Shown here in pieces: positions 28,210 to 36,751 of a stretch of 64,000 nt of DNA. The notes beneath the pieces are model-generated. The model was not told the origin of the DNA and ran no database searches. It saw only the letters and a list, made by a program, of their open reading frames with translations. Position 1 is the first letter of the stretch; each line of letters starts with the position of its first letter. The stretch is from Streptomyces sp. B93 (lineage in GTDB: Bacteria > Actinomycetota > Actinomycetes > Streptomycetales > Streptomycetaceae): the NCBI RefSeq assembly GCF_018070565.1, contig NZ_JAGPXL010000004.1, positions 62,001 to 126,000 on the forward strand, given 5' to 3'. The translations under genes were made by a program, and so were the position numbers.

Positions 28210-28668
28210 ATGGAGACCCACCCCGACATCGTCGAGATGCGCCAGCGCCACACGCTGGCCGAACGTGCCGCAACGACCCCGAGGGCACAAGCCATCGACG
28301 CCCTGGCCCTGCTCACGGGCCTCTACCTCGCGGCCTCCCCGTGGATCGCGGGATTCGGTGGCGGCGACTTCTCCCGGCTCGCCATCAACAACCTGATCGT
28401 GGGGATCGGCTACGCGCTGCTGATGAGCGGCGGATTCGGCCGCGCCTACGACCGGACGCACAGCATGGCCTGGGCCGCCTGCGCACTGGGCGCCTGGACG
28501 ATCATCGCCCCATGGGTGGTGGCAGGCAACGTCGACACCACACGCACCATCACCAACAACGTGATCACTGGCGTGATCGCCCTGCTGCTCGCCCTGGCCG
28601 CCAGCGCGGCAGCCCGCTCCAGCGACGCACGTGGTACCGAGGGTACCTACGGCGGAACCGAGCGCTGA
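28210..28668 (+). CDS. SPW-repeat integral membrane protein
   Basis: About 152 residues from ATG METHPDIVEMRQRH, a natural family start; the frame stays open to a GTG at 28129, and neither start has a clear SD. Four TM helices in two SPW repeats: LTGLYLAASPWIAGF and WTIIAPWVVAG, each with the Ser/Ala-Pro-Trp motif, separated by NNLIVGIGYALLMSG and NNVITGVIALLLALAAS. Function unknown; common in Streptomyces near stress genes. It is followed by the hemerythrin pseudogene on the other strand. Confidence 0.85.
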   Translation: METHPDIVEMRQRHTLAERAATTPRAQAIDALALLTGLYLAASPWIAGFGGGDFSRLAINNLIVGIGYALLMSGGFGRAYDRTHSMAWAACALGAWTIIAPWVVAGNVDTTRTITNNVITGVIALLLALAASAAARSSDARGTEGTYGGTER

Positions 28669-28929
28669 GCAGACGGCCGGCAGACGGCCGATACGGCGAC
28701 GAAGGAGCCCGGACCGTCATGCTCGGTGACGCACCGTCGTCGTCTGTGCGCTCTGCTGCTGCCCACGAGGACTCCGGCGGACGCCCAGGTCGCCATCTGG
28801 GTGTCCGCCACCGGGTCGTTCCCGCACGGCGAGGTCGGCCTTGTCGGCTGTCTGCCCGTCGAGGGCGTCCCGGGACGTCCGGACGATCGCCGGCGGACCC
28901 ATCCAGGCGCGCAGTGGACCGCCCGACGG

Positions 28930-29342
28930 CCGTCCGGCCGGCCAGCCCCGCCAGCGGCCCCATTGCCAAATTCTGGGCCGCGGACTCGGTGCCGGGGTGC
29001 GGGTGCGTCGGGGCGGTCGCCTCGGCGGTGCGCAGCGCCGACGCCAGGGCCGCCAGGCGCTCCTTGTCCGCGTGCCGACGGATGTGGATGAACTCGTAGC
29101 GTTCCTCCGCGCGGGCGTGTGTCCTCACGTCCGCGCGCAGGGTCCGCAGCCGAGGCAGGAACTCCGGGTCGTCGGGGTCCATGCCGTCCAGCTCGGCGAG
29201 TGCTTCCTTGGCCTGGCGTTCCCTCGGTGAGACGCTGCTCCACCACCTTCTCCCCGCCCGGATTGCGGATGTCGCCGTGCTGGCGCATCAGAAAGGCGAC
29301 CGCGTCGGCGTCCGATGCCGCGACACCAGCCATGTCGTTCAC
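28930..29342 (-). pseudogene. Hemerythrin (HHE) domain protein, frameshifted
   Basis: The gene starts at GTG 29342 (NDMAGVAASDADAVAFLMRQHGDIR), then homology moves to another frame near 29235 (SPRERQAKEALAELDGMDPDDPEFLPRLRTL, THARAEERYEFIHIRR). These carry the His/Glu residues of a di-iron HHE site. The end (NLAMGPLAGLAGR) matches the family's ATGP segment and then degrades. The upstream gene's stop overlaps its start, so it was the second gene of an operon. The 28669-28929 stretch beyond it holds nothing recognisable. Confidence 0.72.
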
Positions 29343-29659
29343 CTCTCCCGGGAAGCCGTGTCGGGGTGCGGGCCCTCGGTCTGGTGGCGGTACTCGCCGC
29401 CGTGGGTCTGCTCCTGCATCCGCTCGAACCGCTCGTGCGCCTCACGGACGTACCCGGTGCCCGGGGTGGTGAGGTCCATCTGGGTGTCGAGGAGGCCGCG
29501 GACGAACTGCTTGTTCTCCTCGAAGGTGAGCACGTTCGGCAGCTCTGGCGCGAGGATCTCCTGCGGGTCGCGTCCCTCGTGGCGGCGCATCAGGTCGCCG
29601 GGCCCATGGGAGCCGGGTCGGCGGGTGATCGCCTGCTCGATCTCCTCGCCGAGCGTCAT
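29339..29659 (-). CDS. Small hydrophilic protein of unknown function
   Basis: 106 residues, MTLGEEIEQAITRRPG. Charged, no TM or signal peptide; a central segment LAPELPNVLTFEENKQFVRGLLDTQMDL and a helical end (REAHERFERMQEQTHGGEY). The stop overlaps the GTG of the hemerythrin pseudogene, so the two were translationally coupled. I do not recognise the family. The partner suggests a redox or oxygen-related role, which is a weak inference. Confidence 0.65.
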   Translation of the reverse strand: MTLGEEIEQAITRRPGSHGPGDLMRRHEGRDPQEILAPELPNVLTFEENKQFVRGLLDTQMDLTTPGTGYVREAHERFERMQEQTHGGEYRHQTEGPHPDTASRER

Positions 29660-29874
29660 CACGGCGCCCCGGCCGTACCGGCCTGCAGTCCCCGCCACAG
29701 CACGCGCGTGATCACGCCCCGCCGGGTACCCGGCGCGTATACCTTCACCCATCCGAGCGGACTGCACCGCGCCAGTGACTGAACAGCATCCCAGGCGGGT
29801 CCCCCCGGGCCGGTTCACCAGGTCAGATGGAAGGTCGACAGGACACAGCCCGGCAGAAGGCGAGAGACTCCCGC

Positions 29875-30366
29875 ATGAGTGATTCGGCCCTTCCGCAGCC
29901 CGTGTCGGGGCCGCGTCCGCAGCGCCGGAGGTCGCTGGCCGTGAGTGCGCTGATCGGTGCGGCCGTGATGGCCGCCGTGGACGAGATCGTCTTCCACCAG
30001 CTCCTCGGCTGGCACCACTTCTACGACCGTTCCACCAGCCGGGCGGGGCTGTTCTCCGACGGCCTCCTGCACACCGCTGAGCTGCTCGCCCTGGTCGCCG
30101 GGTTCTCCCTCTACGCCGACCTGCGCCGCCGACGGGCCCTGGCCCCCGCACACGCGCGGGCGGGGTTCTTCCTCGGCCTGGGCGCCTTCCAGCTCTTCGA
30201 CGGGATCGTCGATCACAAGCTGCTGCGCCTGCACCAGATCCGCTACGGGGTGGACGTCACCCCGTACGACTGGGCCTGGAACATCGGCGGACTCATCCTG
30301 CTGCTCATCGGCTGTGCCCTGGCCGCCCGCGCGGCCCGCCGCACCCGGGCGGAGCCGACAGCGTGA
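29875..30366 (+). CDS. DUF2243 membrane protein
   Basis: 163 residues from ATG MSDSALPQPVSG. Four TM helices: LAVSALIGAAVMAAVDEIVFHQLL, LLHTAELLALVAGFSLYADL, AGFFLGLGAFQLFDGIVDHKLL and WAWNIGGLILLLIGCALAARAA. Conserved His in VFHQLLGWHHFYD, IVDHKLLRLHQIR and the opening DEIVFHQ are DUF2243 hallmarks and suggest metal or heme interaction. The stop overlaps the CtaG-like start (GTGA). The pair is common in actinobacteria and may assist cytochrome oxidase or copper handling. Confidence 0.9.
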   Translation: MSDSALPQPVSGPRPQRRRSLAVSALIGAAVMAAVDEIVFHQLLGWHHFYDRSTSRAGLFSDGLLHTAELLALVAGFSLYADLRRRRALAPAHARAGFFLGLGAFQLFDGIVDHKLLRLHQIRYGVDVTPYDWAWNIGGLILLLIGCALAARAARRTRAEPTA

Positions 30367-31208
30367 CGCAGGTCCACGTCCACCCCGCACCGGCCGATAC
30401 GGGAACAGGTTCGGGGAGCCCGGCCGAGCCGTACGCCGCCGCGCTCGCGATCCTCGCGGCCGGCGTCTATCTGCTGGCCGCCCACCGCCTGCGCCGCCGC
30501 GGGGACGCGTGGCCGTGGCCGCGGGACGTGGCCTTCACCACCGGCTGCATCACGCTGACCTGTGCGGTGTCGGGGCCGCTGCCGGGCGGGCCGTTCACCG
30601 CTCACATGACTCAGCACCTGATCGTCGGCATGGCGGCCCCGCTGCTCCTCGTCCTCGCCCGTCCCCTCACCCTCGCCCTGCGCAGTACGCCACCCGGACG
30701 TGTGCGACGCGGCCTGCTGGCCATGAGGAACGCACGGCCGCTCCACCTGCTCCTCTTCCCGCCGGTGGCGGCGGTGCTGGACATCGGCGGGCTCTGGCTG
30801 CTCTACCGCACCGGACTCTTCGCCGCCGCACAGCACCAGCCGCTACCGCACGCCGTGACGCACGCCCATGTGCTGGCCGCCGGACTGCTGTTCACCTTCA
30901 CGGTCTGCCAACTGGACCCGGTACGACACCGCTGGAGCCTCGCCGTGCGCGGTCCCGCGCTGCTGGCCGTCGGTGCCGGCCACGCCGTGCTCGCCAAGAG
31001 CCTGTACGCCGCGCCCCCGCCCGGCACCGCCTTCACCACCAGCGACCTGCACACAGGAGCCCAGCTGATGTACTACGGCGGCGATCTCGTCGAGATCTCG
31101 CTGGCCGCCGTGCTGGCCGTCCAGTGGTACACGACCACGGGCCGGGCCGCCGCCCGCGTGTTCTCCGCCCAGGAGATCGACCGCCCCCGGACGAGGCCGA
31201 GCAAGTGA
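30363..31208 (+). CDS. CtaG-like cytochrome c oxidase assembly protein (caa3_CtaG)
   Basis: 281 residues from GTG overlapping the previous stop. About seven TM helices. Family motifs: AHMTQHLIVGMAAPLLLVLARP, LLFPPVAAVLDIGGLWLLYRTGLF, AVTHAHVLAAGLLFTFTVCQLDP, and DLHTGAQLMYYGGDLVEI near the end. The conserved His residues fit a copper-delivery role to cytochrome oxidase, as known for the caa3_CtaG family. Translationally coupled with DUF2243. The 150 bp after it hold only a weak open frame. Confidence 0.9.
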   Translation: MTQVHVHPAPADTGTGSGSPAEPYAAALAILAAGVYLLAAHRLRRRGDAWPWPRDVAFTTGCITLTCAVSGPLPGGPFTAHMTQHLIVGMAAPLLLVLARPLTLALRSTPPGRVRRGLLAMRNARPLHLLLFPPVAAVLDIGGLWLLYRTGLFAAAQHQPLPHAVTHAHVLAAGLLFTFTVCQLDPVRHRWSLAVRGPALLAVGAGHAVLAKSLYAAPPPGTAFTTSDLHTGAQLMYYGGDLVEISLAAVLAVQWYTTTGRAAARVFSAQEIDRPRTRPSK

Positions 31209-31359
31209 TCGCCCACCTGCGGGGTTTCGGGCTCGATCCCGCCTGCCGGGTGCTGGAGCTGTCCCGCTCGACGCCACCACCCGGCATCCCGCCGCACGTC
31301 CTCCACGTTCGCCTCGACACTTCACACGGCCACCAGACACGGAGCACCAACAGAAGGAC

Positions 31360-31926
31360 TCAGCTGCACTCGCGACCCGACAGCGATCGGTACAGGGCCT
31401 GCTTCCAGCCCGCGTTGCCGCCGAAGAGGCCGCCGTAGTACTTGAACATGTACGTGCCGCCGCTGACCCTTGCCCGCAGGAACAGGTTGGGAGTCGTACC
31501 GTTCGTGGCGCGGTACTTGATGTACAGCATGCTGTCGCTGTAGACACTGCCCTCGACGAGGCGGTCGTCCAGCTTGTCCCAGGTCTTCGGGCCTACGACG
31601 CCGTCGACGTCACTGCCTGTGAACCCCAGCTTCTTCTGCAGCTCCTTGACACCCCACGTCGTCATCGAACCGTAGGCGCAGTCCACATCCACGGCATCAA
31701 TGATGAATTCGGCGTACAGAATCGCCTGGATCACTCCCACCGCGTTGCTGTTCTGGTAGGCGCTGCCCGACCAGAGGGTGGCCTCGTCGGAGAAGTCGTT
31801 CTGGGCGCCGGCGTTTTCGTCGATGTACCCCCTGCTCACGCTGGCGGCGGCGGGACTGGTGTTGAGGGTGACGCTGAATGCCAGAGCGGCGGCGCTGGCG
31901 ATGATGGTGCGGCTGAATCGCGACAT
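31360..31926 (-). CDS. Secreted peptidoglycan-binding-domain protein
   Basis: 188 residues. Sec signal MSRFSRTIIASAAALAFSVTLNTSPAAA (cut near residue 28). A PG_binding_1 domain spans about 55-110: VGVIQAILYAEF...YGSMTTWGVKELQKKLGFTGSDVDGVVGPKTWDKL. The C-terminal 75 residues are rich in Tyr/Gly with no catalytic motif I recognise. It may be a non-catalytic wall-binding protein or carry a small unknown C-terminal domain. Confidence 0.82.
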   Translation of the reverse strand: MSRFSRTIIASAAALAFSVTLNTSPAAASVSRGYIDENAGAQNDFSDEATLWSGSAYQNSNAVGVIQAILYAEFIIDAVDVDCAYGSMTTWGVKELQKKLGFTGSDVDGVVGPKTWDKLDDRLVEGSVYSDSMLYIKYRATNGTTPNLFLRARVSGGTYMFKYYGGLFGGNAGWKQALYRSLSGRECS

Positions 31927-32284
31927 GCTGGTTCAACCCCTTCAGGATGGTTGAGGTGGTTCGGCGGGCGGTTGCTCGCTGTTGGCGGGCGAGGGCTTCG
32001 GCGGCCTCGCGGCAGTCGGTGGGAATGTCCCAGCGCAAGGCACTTGCCGACGCAGGACTCCCGCACGGATCGGCTCCGCGACGAGACTGCGGGTTCAGCG
32101 CGATGTTCGGCCACAGGTGTCGTGGAAGTGACCTCATCCTGGGACGTCCCGCGCGCTGACCTGCTGAGATACGGCCCTCTGAGTCCCTTCTGCGGGACGG
32201 CGACGGTCGGGTCCACTCAGCTCTTTCCGACCTCTCAGCGCCCGTCGGCACCTGCACCGTATCCAGCCGGCTCCGTGACGCCGG
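31927..32284. other. Intergenic stretch upstream of the peptidoglycan-binding gene
   Basis: About 360 bp. It includes the promoter side of the minus-strand secreted protein gene. No gene recognised on either strand. Confidence 0.4.
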
Positions 32285-32665
32285 AGGCACCTGGAGCCGC
32301 CCGCGTCCGCAACCCGCGTCTGCTGCCGGTGAACCACGACTCCCTGAGCGCGGGCGGACGCAGGGTGCGTGACGACGGCAACACCGAGGTGTTCGCCAAG
32401 CCCCTGGCGGACGGCTCTGTCGCGGTGGGGCTGTTCCACCGGGGCGGGAGCGTCCCCGCGCACGGTGTCGCCGCATACCGGGTGAGGGGCGCTGCGGGAC
32501 TGCCACACGGCCGCCAACCGACTGTGGACCACATGGGCGGGCGACGAGATCCGCGTCTACGGCGACAAGTGCCTGGACGCCTACCACCAGGGCACCGCCA
32601 ACGGCACCCGTGTCATCACCTGGCCCTGCAACGGCCAGAACAACCAGAAGTGGACCCCCGCCTGA
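32285..32665 (+). pseudogene. GH27 alpha-galactosidase with ricin-type lectin, 3' remnant
   Basis: Frame 1 reads NHDSLSAGGRRVRDDGNTEVFAKPLADGSVAVGLFHRGG, the start of the C-terminal beta domain after the GH27 barrel. After a frameshift, frame 2 reads VYGDKCLDAYHQGTANGTRVITWPCNGQNNQKWTPA and stops: one ricin-B beta-trefoil repeat with its QxW motif. The catalytic barrel is absent. This is the fossil of a secreted alpha-galactosidase. Confidence 0.8.
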
Positions 32666-32778
32666 ACGAGAGGACGACCGGCGCGCCGCCGCCGCGGCGC
32701 TGGAGGAGGCGTGCCGGTCGGGGGCATGGCCGGAGGCGGACCGCCAAGGCTCCGCCTCGCTCGTGCGATTGCCGGGGC

Positions 32779-33780
32779 TCAGAGAGTGAACCCGCTGGGG
32801 AAGGGGTCGCTCGGGTCGAGCAGGTAGTTCGCCGTGCCGGTGATCCAGGCACGGCCCGCGAACTCCGGCACCACAGCCGGGAGCCCGCCCACCTCGGTGG
32901 TCTCCAGGAGTCGGCCGGTGAACCGGGTGCCGATGAACGACTCGTTGACGAACTCGGTGTTCAGGGGCAGCTCGCCGCGTGCGTGCAGCTGGGCCATACG
33001 GGCCGACGTACCGGTGCCGCAGGGAGAGCGGTCGAACCAGCCGGGGCTGATGGCCATGGCGTTGCGCGAGAGCCGGGCGGTGGAGTCGGGTGCCAGGAAC
33101 TGCACGTGCTTGCAGCCGCCGATGAGCGGGTCGACCGGGTGCACCGGACGGTTCTGCTCGTTCACGGCCCGCATGATCGACAGCCCGGCGGCGAGGATCT
33201 CGTCCTTGCGCGCCCGGTCGAACGGCAGCCCGATCCGGTCGAGTTCGACGACGGCGTAGAAGTTGCCGCCGTACGCCATGTCGTAGCGGACCTCACCGAG
33301 GCCGGGCACCTTGACCGACGCGTCGAGTTCGAGCGCGAAGGCGTCCACATTGCGCAGGGTGACCTTCTCGGCGCGGCCGTCGGTGACCGTCACCCGTGCC
33401 TCGACCAGCCCGGCGGGCGTGTCGAGGCGCACCCTGGTCTCCGGCTCGGTGACCTCGACCATCCCGGTCTCCACGAGGACGGTGGCCACGCCGATGGTGC
33501 CGTGGCCGCACATCGGCAGGAAGCCGCTGACCTCGATGTAGAGCACGCCCCAGTCGGCGTCGGGCCGGGTGGGCGGCTGGAGGATCGCCCCGCTCATCGC
33601 CGAGTGCCCACGCGGCTCGTCCACCAGGAAGCGGCGCAGCCCGTCCAGGTTCTCCATCGCGTGGCGACGGCGCTCGGCCATGGTGTCCCCGGGGATCGGG
33701 CCCACCCCGCCGGTGACGACACGGGTCGGCATGCCCTCGGTGTGCGAGTCGACCGCGCTGACCGTACGGACGGACCGCAT
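32779..33780 (-). CDS. 4-hydroxyproline 2-epimerase (proline racemase family)
   Basis: 333 residues from the ATG whose first base overlaps the upstream stop (TGATG). Both catalytic thiols are present: Cys91 in LPMCGHGTIG and Cys254 in DRSPCGTGTSA, the pair that epimerises C2. It converts trans-4-hydroxy-L-proline to cis-4-hydroxy-D-proline. Substrate assignment follows from the neighbours (DapA-type deaminase and FAD dehydrogenase set). Proline racemase activity is the alternative, less likely in this operon. It is the last gene of the operon. Confidence 0.92.
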   Translation of the reverse strand: MRSVRTVSAVDSHTEGMPTRVVTGGVGPIPGDTMAERRRHAMENLDGLRRFLVDEPRGHSAMSGAILQPPTRPDADWGVLYIEVSGFLPMCGHGTIGVATVLVETGMVEVTEPETRVRLDTPAGLVEARVTVTDGRAEKVTLRNVDAFALELDASVKVPGLGEVRYDMAYGGNFYAVVELDRIGLPFDRARKDEILAAGLSIMRAVNEQNRPVHPVDPLIGGCKHVQFLAPDSTARLSRNAMAISPGWFDRSPCGTGTSARMAQLHARGELPLNTEFVNESFIGTRFTGRLLETTEVGGLPAVVPEFAGRAWITGTANYLLDPSDPFPSGFTL

Positions 33781-34712
33781 CACACGGCCCGCTTCTCGAG
33801 AGAGGCGATGGCGCGGGCCATGTCGGCCTGGACCCGCTCCCGCATCCGTGGGGTGAGCGGACCGCGCGGCGGGCGGCAGGGGCCGCCGTACCGCCCCACC
33901 TGCTCCATGCCGAGCTTGATGGCCTGGACGAACTCGGTGCGCGAGTCCCAGCGGAAGGCGGCGACCAGCGGCTCGTACAGCGCCCGCGCCTCCTCCAGCT
34001 TGCCCGCGACGGCCAGGTCGTACAGGCGGGCCGACTCCGCGGGGAAGACGTTCGGGAAGCCCGCGAACCAGCCGGTGGCACCCATCAGCAGGCTCTCCAG
34101 GACGACGTCGTCGGCGCCGCTGACGACCTCCAGGCCGGGCGCCTGCTCCCTGATCTCCAGGACGCGCCGCACGTCGCCGGAGAACTCCTTGATCGCGACG
34201 ATGTTGTCGATCCGCGCGATCTCGGCGACGAGGTCCGGCGTCAGGTCGACCTTGGTGTCGATCGGGTTGTTGTAGACCATGACCGGCAGGCCGACGGAGG
34301 CCACGGCCTCGAAGTGGGCCAGGACCTCACCGCGGTTGGCGCGGTACATCGTGGGCGGCAGGCACAGCAGCCCGTCGGCGCCGTCCTCCGCGGCGACCTC
34401 GGCCCAGTGCTTCGCCTGGTGCGAGCCGACGCCGTGTACGCCGACGACCACGACGCCCGAGTCGCCCACGGCCTCGACCGCCGTCCGCGCGACCCTGCGG
34501 CGCTCGTCGTCGGTCAGGGAGGAGTACTCGCCCAGCGAGCCGTTCGGGCCGACGCCGCGACAGCCGTTCTCCACCAGCCAGCGGCAGTGGTCGGCGTACT
34601 TGTCGTAGTCGACGGCGAGCCCGGCGGGGGCGGACGCGTCCTCGCGGTACGGCAGGGCCGTGGCCACCACCACGCCGCCCAGGGACAGGGACTGCTTCTG
34701 GGTGTCGCTCAT
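33780..34712 (-). CDS. DapA-family 1-pyrroline-4-hydroxy-2-carboxylate deaminase
   Basis: 310 residues from ATG MSDTQKQSLS. A second ATG six codons earlier has its own AAGGAG, so both starts may be used. Class I aldolase fold with Schiff-base Lys175 (IVAIKEFSGD), Tyr147 (VMVYNNP) and GSLGEYSSLT. DapA relatives in hydroxyproline operons deaminate pyrroline-4-hydroxy-2-carboxylate to alpha-ketoglutarate semialdehyde. The gene overlaps the epimerase gene by its stop codon. Confidence 0.9.
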   Translation of the reverse strand: MSDTQKQSLSLGGVVVATALPYREDASAPAGLAVDYDKYADHCRWLVENGCRGVGPNGSLGEYSSLTDDERRRVARTAVEAVGDSGVVVVGVHGVGSHQAKHWAEVAAEDGADGLLCLPPTMYRANRGEVLAHFEAVASVGLPVMVYNNPIDTKVDLTPDLVAEIARIDNIVAIKEFSGDVRRVLEIREQAPGLEVVSGADDVVLESLLMGATGWFAGFPNVFPAESARLYDLAVAGKLEEARALYEPLVAAFRWDSRTEFVQAIKLGMEQVGRYGGPCRPPRGPLTPRMRERVQADMARAIASLEKRAV

Positions 34713-34778
34713 GAAACTCTGCTCCTTCATGAACTCCGCTCCTTGGAAGGGGAGTCAATGGGGTGAGGGGGCGGGCTG

Positions 34779-36254
34779 TCAGAGGGTGTCGGGAGCCGTG
34801 GGGGGCGGTTCGGGGGCGGCGGCCAGTTCGCCGAGCCGGATGGGCTGGGCGATCGGGCGCCGGTGGGGTGTGGGGGCGGGAAGGTCCTCGGCCGGCCGGC
34901 CGACGGGCTCGCCCGACAGGCGGGCGTTCAGCTCGGCGACCGTGGGGCCGCAGACACGTGCCTGGCAGGGACCGAGACCGGCCCGGGTCTCCAGCTTGGC
35001 GACCCGGGCCGCGGTGCTCGCCCGGTCGGCGGCCGCCCGGCGGAGCGTGGCGTAGTCGGTCTCCTCGCAGCGGCAGACGACGGTCGTGGGCCGCAGCCAC
35101 TCGGGCCAGGCCGCACCGATCGGGTGCGCCCGGGCCAACCGTTCGGCGAACGCGCGGCCCTGGTCGCGGCTGCGGCGCAGCGCACGCAGAGCGGGGGTGC
35201 CGGGGTCACCGGCCGCGGCGAGCCATCCAGCGAGCGCGCCCTCCGCCCGTGCGGCGGGGGCGCCCGCGATGCCGGTGATCTCGCCCGCCGCGTACACGCC
35301 GGGGCAGCTGGTGGCCTGGTCGTCGTCGACGGCCACGAACTCGCCGCCCGGTGTGGTGCGCAGGGCGCATCCGGCGGCCACCGGCAGTTCCAGCTGCGGG
35401 CTGAAGCCGTGCGTGACGCACACCGCGTCGACCGCGACGGTGCGCTCACTGCCCGGCACCACCGACCAGTCCGTACGCAGCCGTGCGGTGACGACCTCCT
35501 CGACCCGCCCGTCACCGCGCGCCTCGATCACGGTGCGGCCCAGCCGGTAGGGCACCCGCTGGCGGACCAGCGCGGCGGTGTACTCGGCGAGTTCGCCGCC
35601 TTTGCCGACCTGCGCCGCGAGCTGCCACGGGCGTCGCGACCAGCCGCGGGCCACGGTGCGCGCGGTGTTGGCCTCCAGCACCTCCAGCACCTCGGACCCT
35701 GCCTCCAGCAGCGAGGCGGCCACCGGGAGCAGGAACGGTCCGGTGCCCGCGACCACCACGCGGTCGCCGACCACGACCCGCTCCCCCTTGGCGAGTGCCT
35801 GGGCCGCGCCGGCGGTGAAGACACCGGGCAACTCCCAGCCGGGGAAGGGCAGTACACGGTCGTGCGCGCCGACGGCGAGCACCAGCGCGTCGGGGTCCAG
35901 CGTCGTACGGCGCCGTCCGCCGCCGTCGGCCTGCCCGCGCAGCACATGGACGCGCGGCGGGCCGGGGTGCTCCGGGTCCGGGCGCTCCAGGGCCCACACC
36001 GAGGCCTCGGGCCACCAGGCGCAGCGCGGGTGGGCCAGCACCCGCCGACGGCGCCGGTCGAAGGCCGACCAGCCGTGCTGAAGAACCTCCGGGCGGGTGG
36101 CGTGATACGCCTCGGGCAGCATCCGGTGGTACTGGCCGCCGGGCTGCTCCGCCGAGTCGATCAGCGTCACCCGGGCACCGGCGCCCAGCGCGGCCTCCGC
36201 GGCGGCGAGACCCGCGGGGCCCGCGCCGACGACCACGACGTGGCGGGATGTCAT
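34779..36254 (-). CDS. D-hydroxyproline dehydrogenase subunit, FAD/NAD(P)-dependent oxidoreductase (HcnB-like)
   Basis: 491 residues from ATG with GGAGGAGCG in front. N-terminal FAD Rossmann motif VVVVGAGPAGLAAAEAAL, central second dinucleotide fold (VVVAGTGPFLLPVAASLLEAG) and GVYAAGEITGIAG. The C-terminal BFD-like 2Fe-2S region has CRCEETDY...GLGPCQARVCG with four Cys. It resembles HcnB/OoxA subunits of amine dehydrogenases. With the two upstream genes it forms a heterotrimeric D-hydroxyproline dehydrogenase. The start overlaps the preceding stop (ATGA). Confidence 0.93.
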   Translation of the reverse strand: MTSRHVVVVGAGPAGLAAAEAALGAGARVTLIDSAEQPGGQYHRMLPEAYHATRPEVLQHGWSAFDRRRRRVLAHPRCAWWPEASVWALERPDPEHPGPPRVHVLRGQADGGGRRRTTLDPDALVLAVGAHDRVLPFPGWELPGVFTAGAAQALAKGERVVVGDRVVVAGTGPFLLPVAASLLEAGSEVLEVLEANTARTVARGWSRRPWQLAAQVGKGGELAEYTAALVRQRVPYRLGRTVIEARGDGRVEEVVTARLRTDWSVVPGSERTVAVDAVCVTHGFSPQLELPVAAGCALRTTPGGEFVAVDDDQATSCPGVYAAGEITGIAGAPAARAEGALAGWLAAAGDPGTPALRALRRSRDQGRAFAERLARAHPIGAAWPEWLRPTTVVCRCEETDYATLRRAAADRASTAARVAKLETRAGLGPCQARVCGPTVAELNARLSGEPVGRPAEDLPAPTPHRRPIAQPIRLGELAAAPEPPPTAPDTL

Positions 36255-36751
36255 CGCTCCTCCGTAGCGGATGGATCGGACGTCTCCCGGCCGACCGGTG
36301 CCTGGCGTCGGCCGGTCACCTGGTCCGGCTCGGGCACCGCTTCGGACTCGGGCACCGCTTCGGACTCGGGCAGGGTTTCGGGGGCGGGCGCGGTTCTCGG
36401 CTCCGGCGAGGCCTCCGGCTCCGGCTCCGCCTCTCCCGGCAGGTCCGGCGTCGGCCCACGGCTCTGCGTGGTCACCATGTCGCCGTCGCGCGCCCGTCGG
36501 CGGCAGGCGCGTACGTCGCGCTCGTCGCCCACGGTCACCAGACAGTCGAAGCAGACACCGATCCCGCAGAACACCCCGCGGGGAGCGCCGGAGCGACCCC
36601 GACGCCAGGCCAGGCGGTCGGCGGCGAGCAGGACGCCCGCGATGGTCTGGCCCGTGATGCCGTCTACGGGTTCGCCGTCGACGGTGATCCGCAGCGGCCG
36701 GTCCCGCCGCCCGACGGCGTCGGACTCGGCGCGGACGCGTCTGGGGCTCAT
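36251..36751 (-). CDS. (2Fe-2S)-binding dehydrogenase subunit (HcnA-like) with acidic C-terminal tail
   Basis: 166 residues. The N-terminal 95 are the usual small ferredoxin-like subunit: FCGIGVCFDCLVTVGDERDVRAC gives the CxxxxCxxC...C ligand set. Residues about 100-166 are an unusual Glu/Pro-rich extension with the repeat ESEAVPESEAVPEP. This makes it much longer than typical homologues (about 95-110). It sits between the two FAD subunits, with 4-bp overlaps on both sides. Confidence 0.9.
   Translation of the reverse strand: MSPRRVRAESDAVGRRDRPLRITVDGEPVDGITGQTIAGVLLAADRLAWRRGRSGAPRGVFCGIGVCFDCLVTVGDERDVRACRRRARDGDMVTTQSRGPTPDLPGEAEPEPEASPEPRTAPAPETLPESEAVPESEAVPEPDQVTGRRQAPVGRETSDPSATEER

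Noticed and set aside
31951..34275. 774-residue open frame over the epimerase and deaminase genes
   Set aside because: Only its first part (32285-32500) reflects real, decayed alpha-galactosidase sequence. The rest is antisense shadow.
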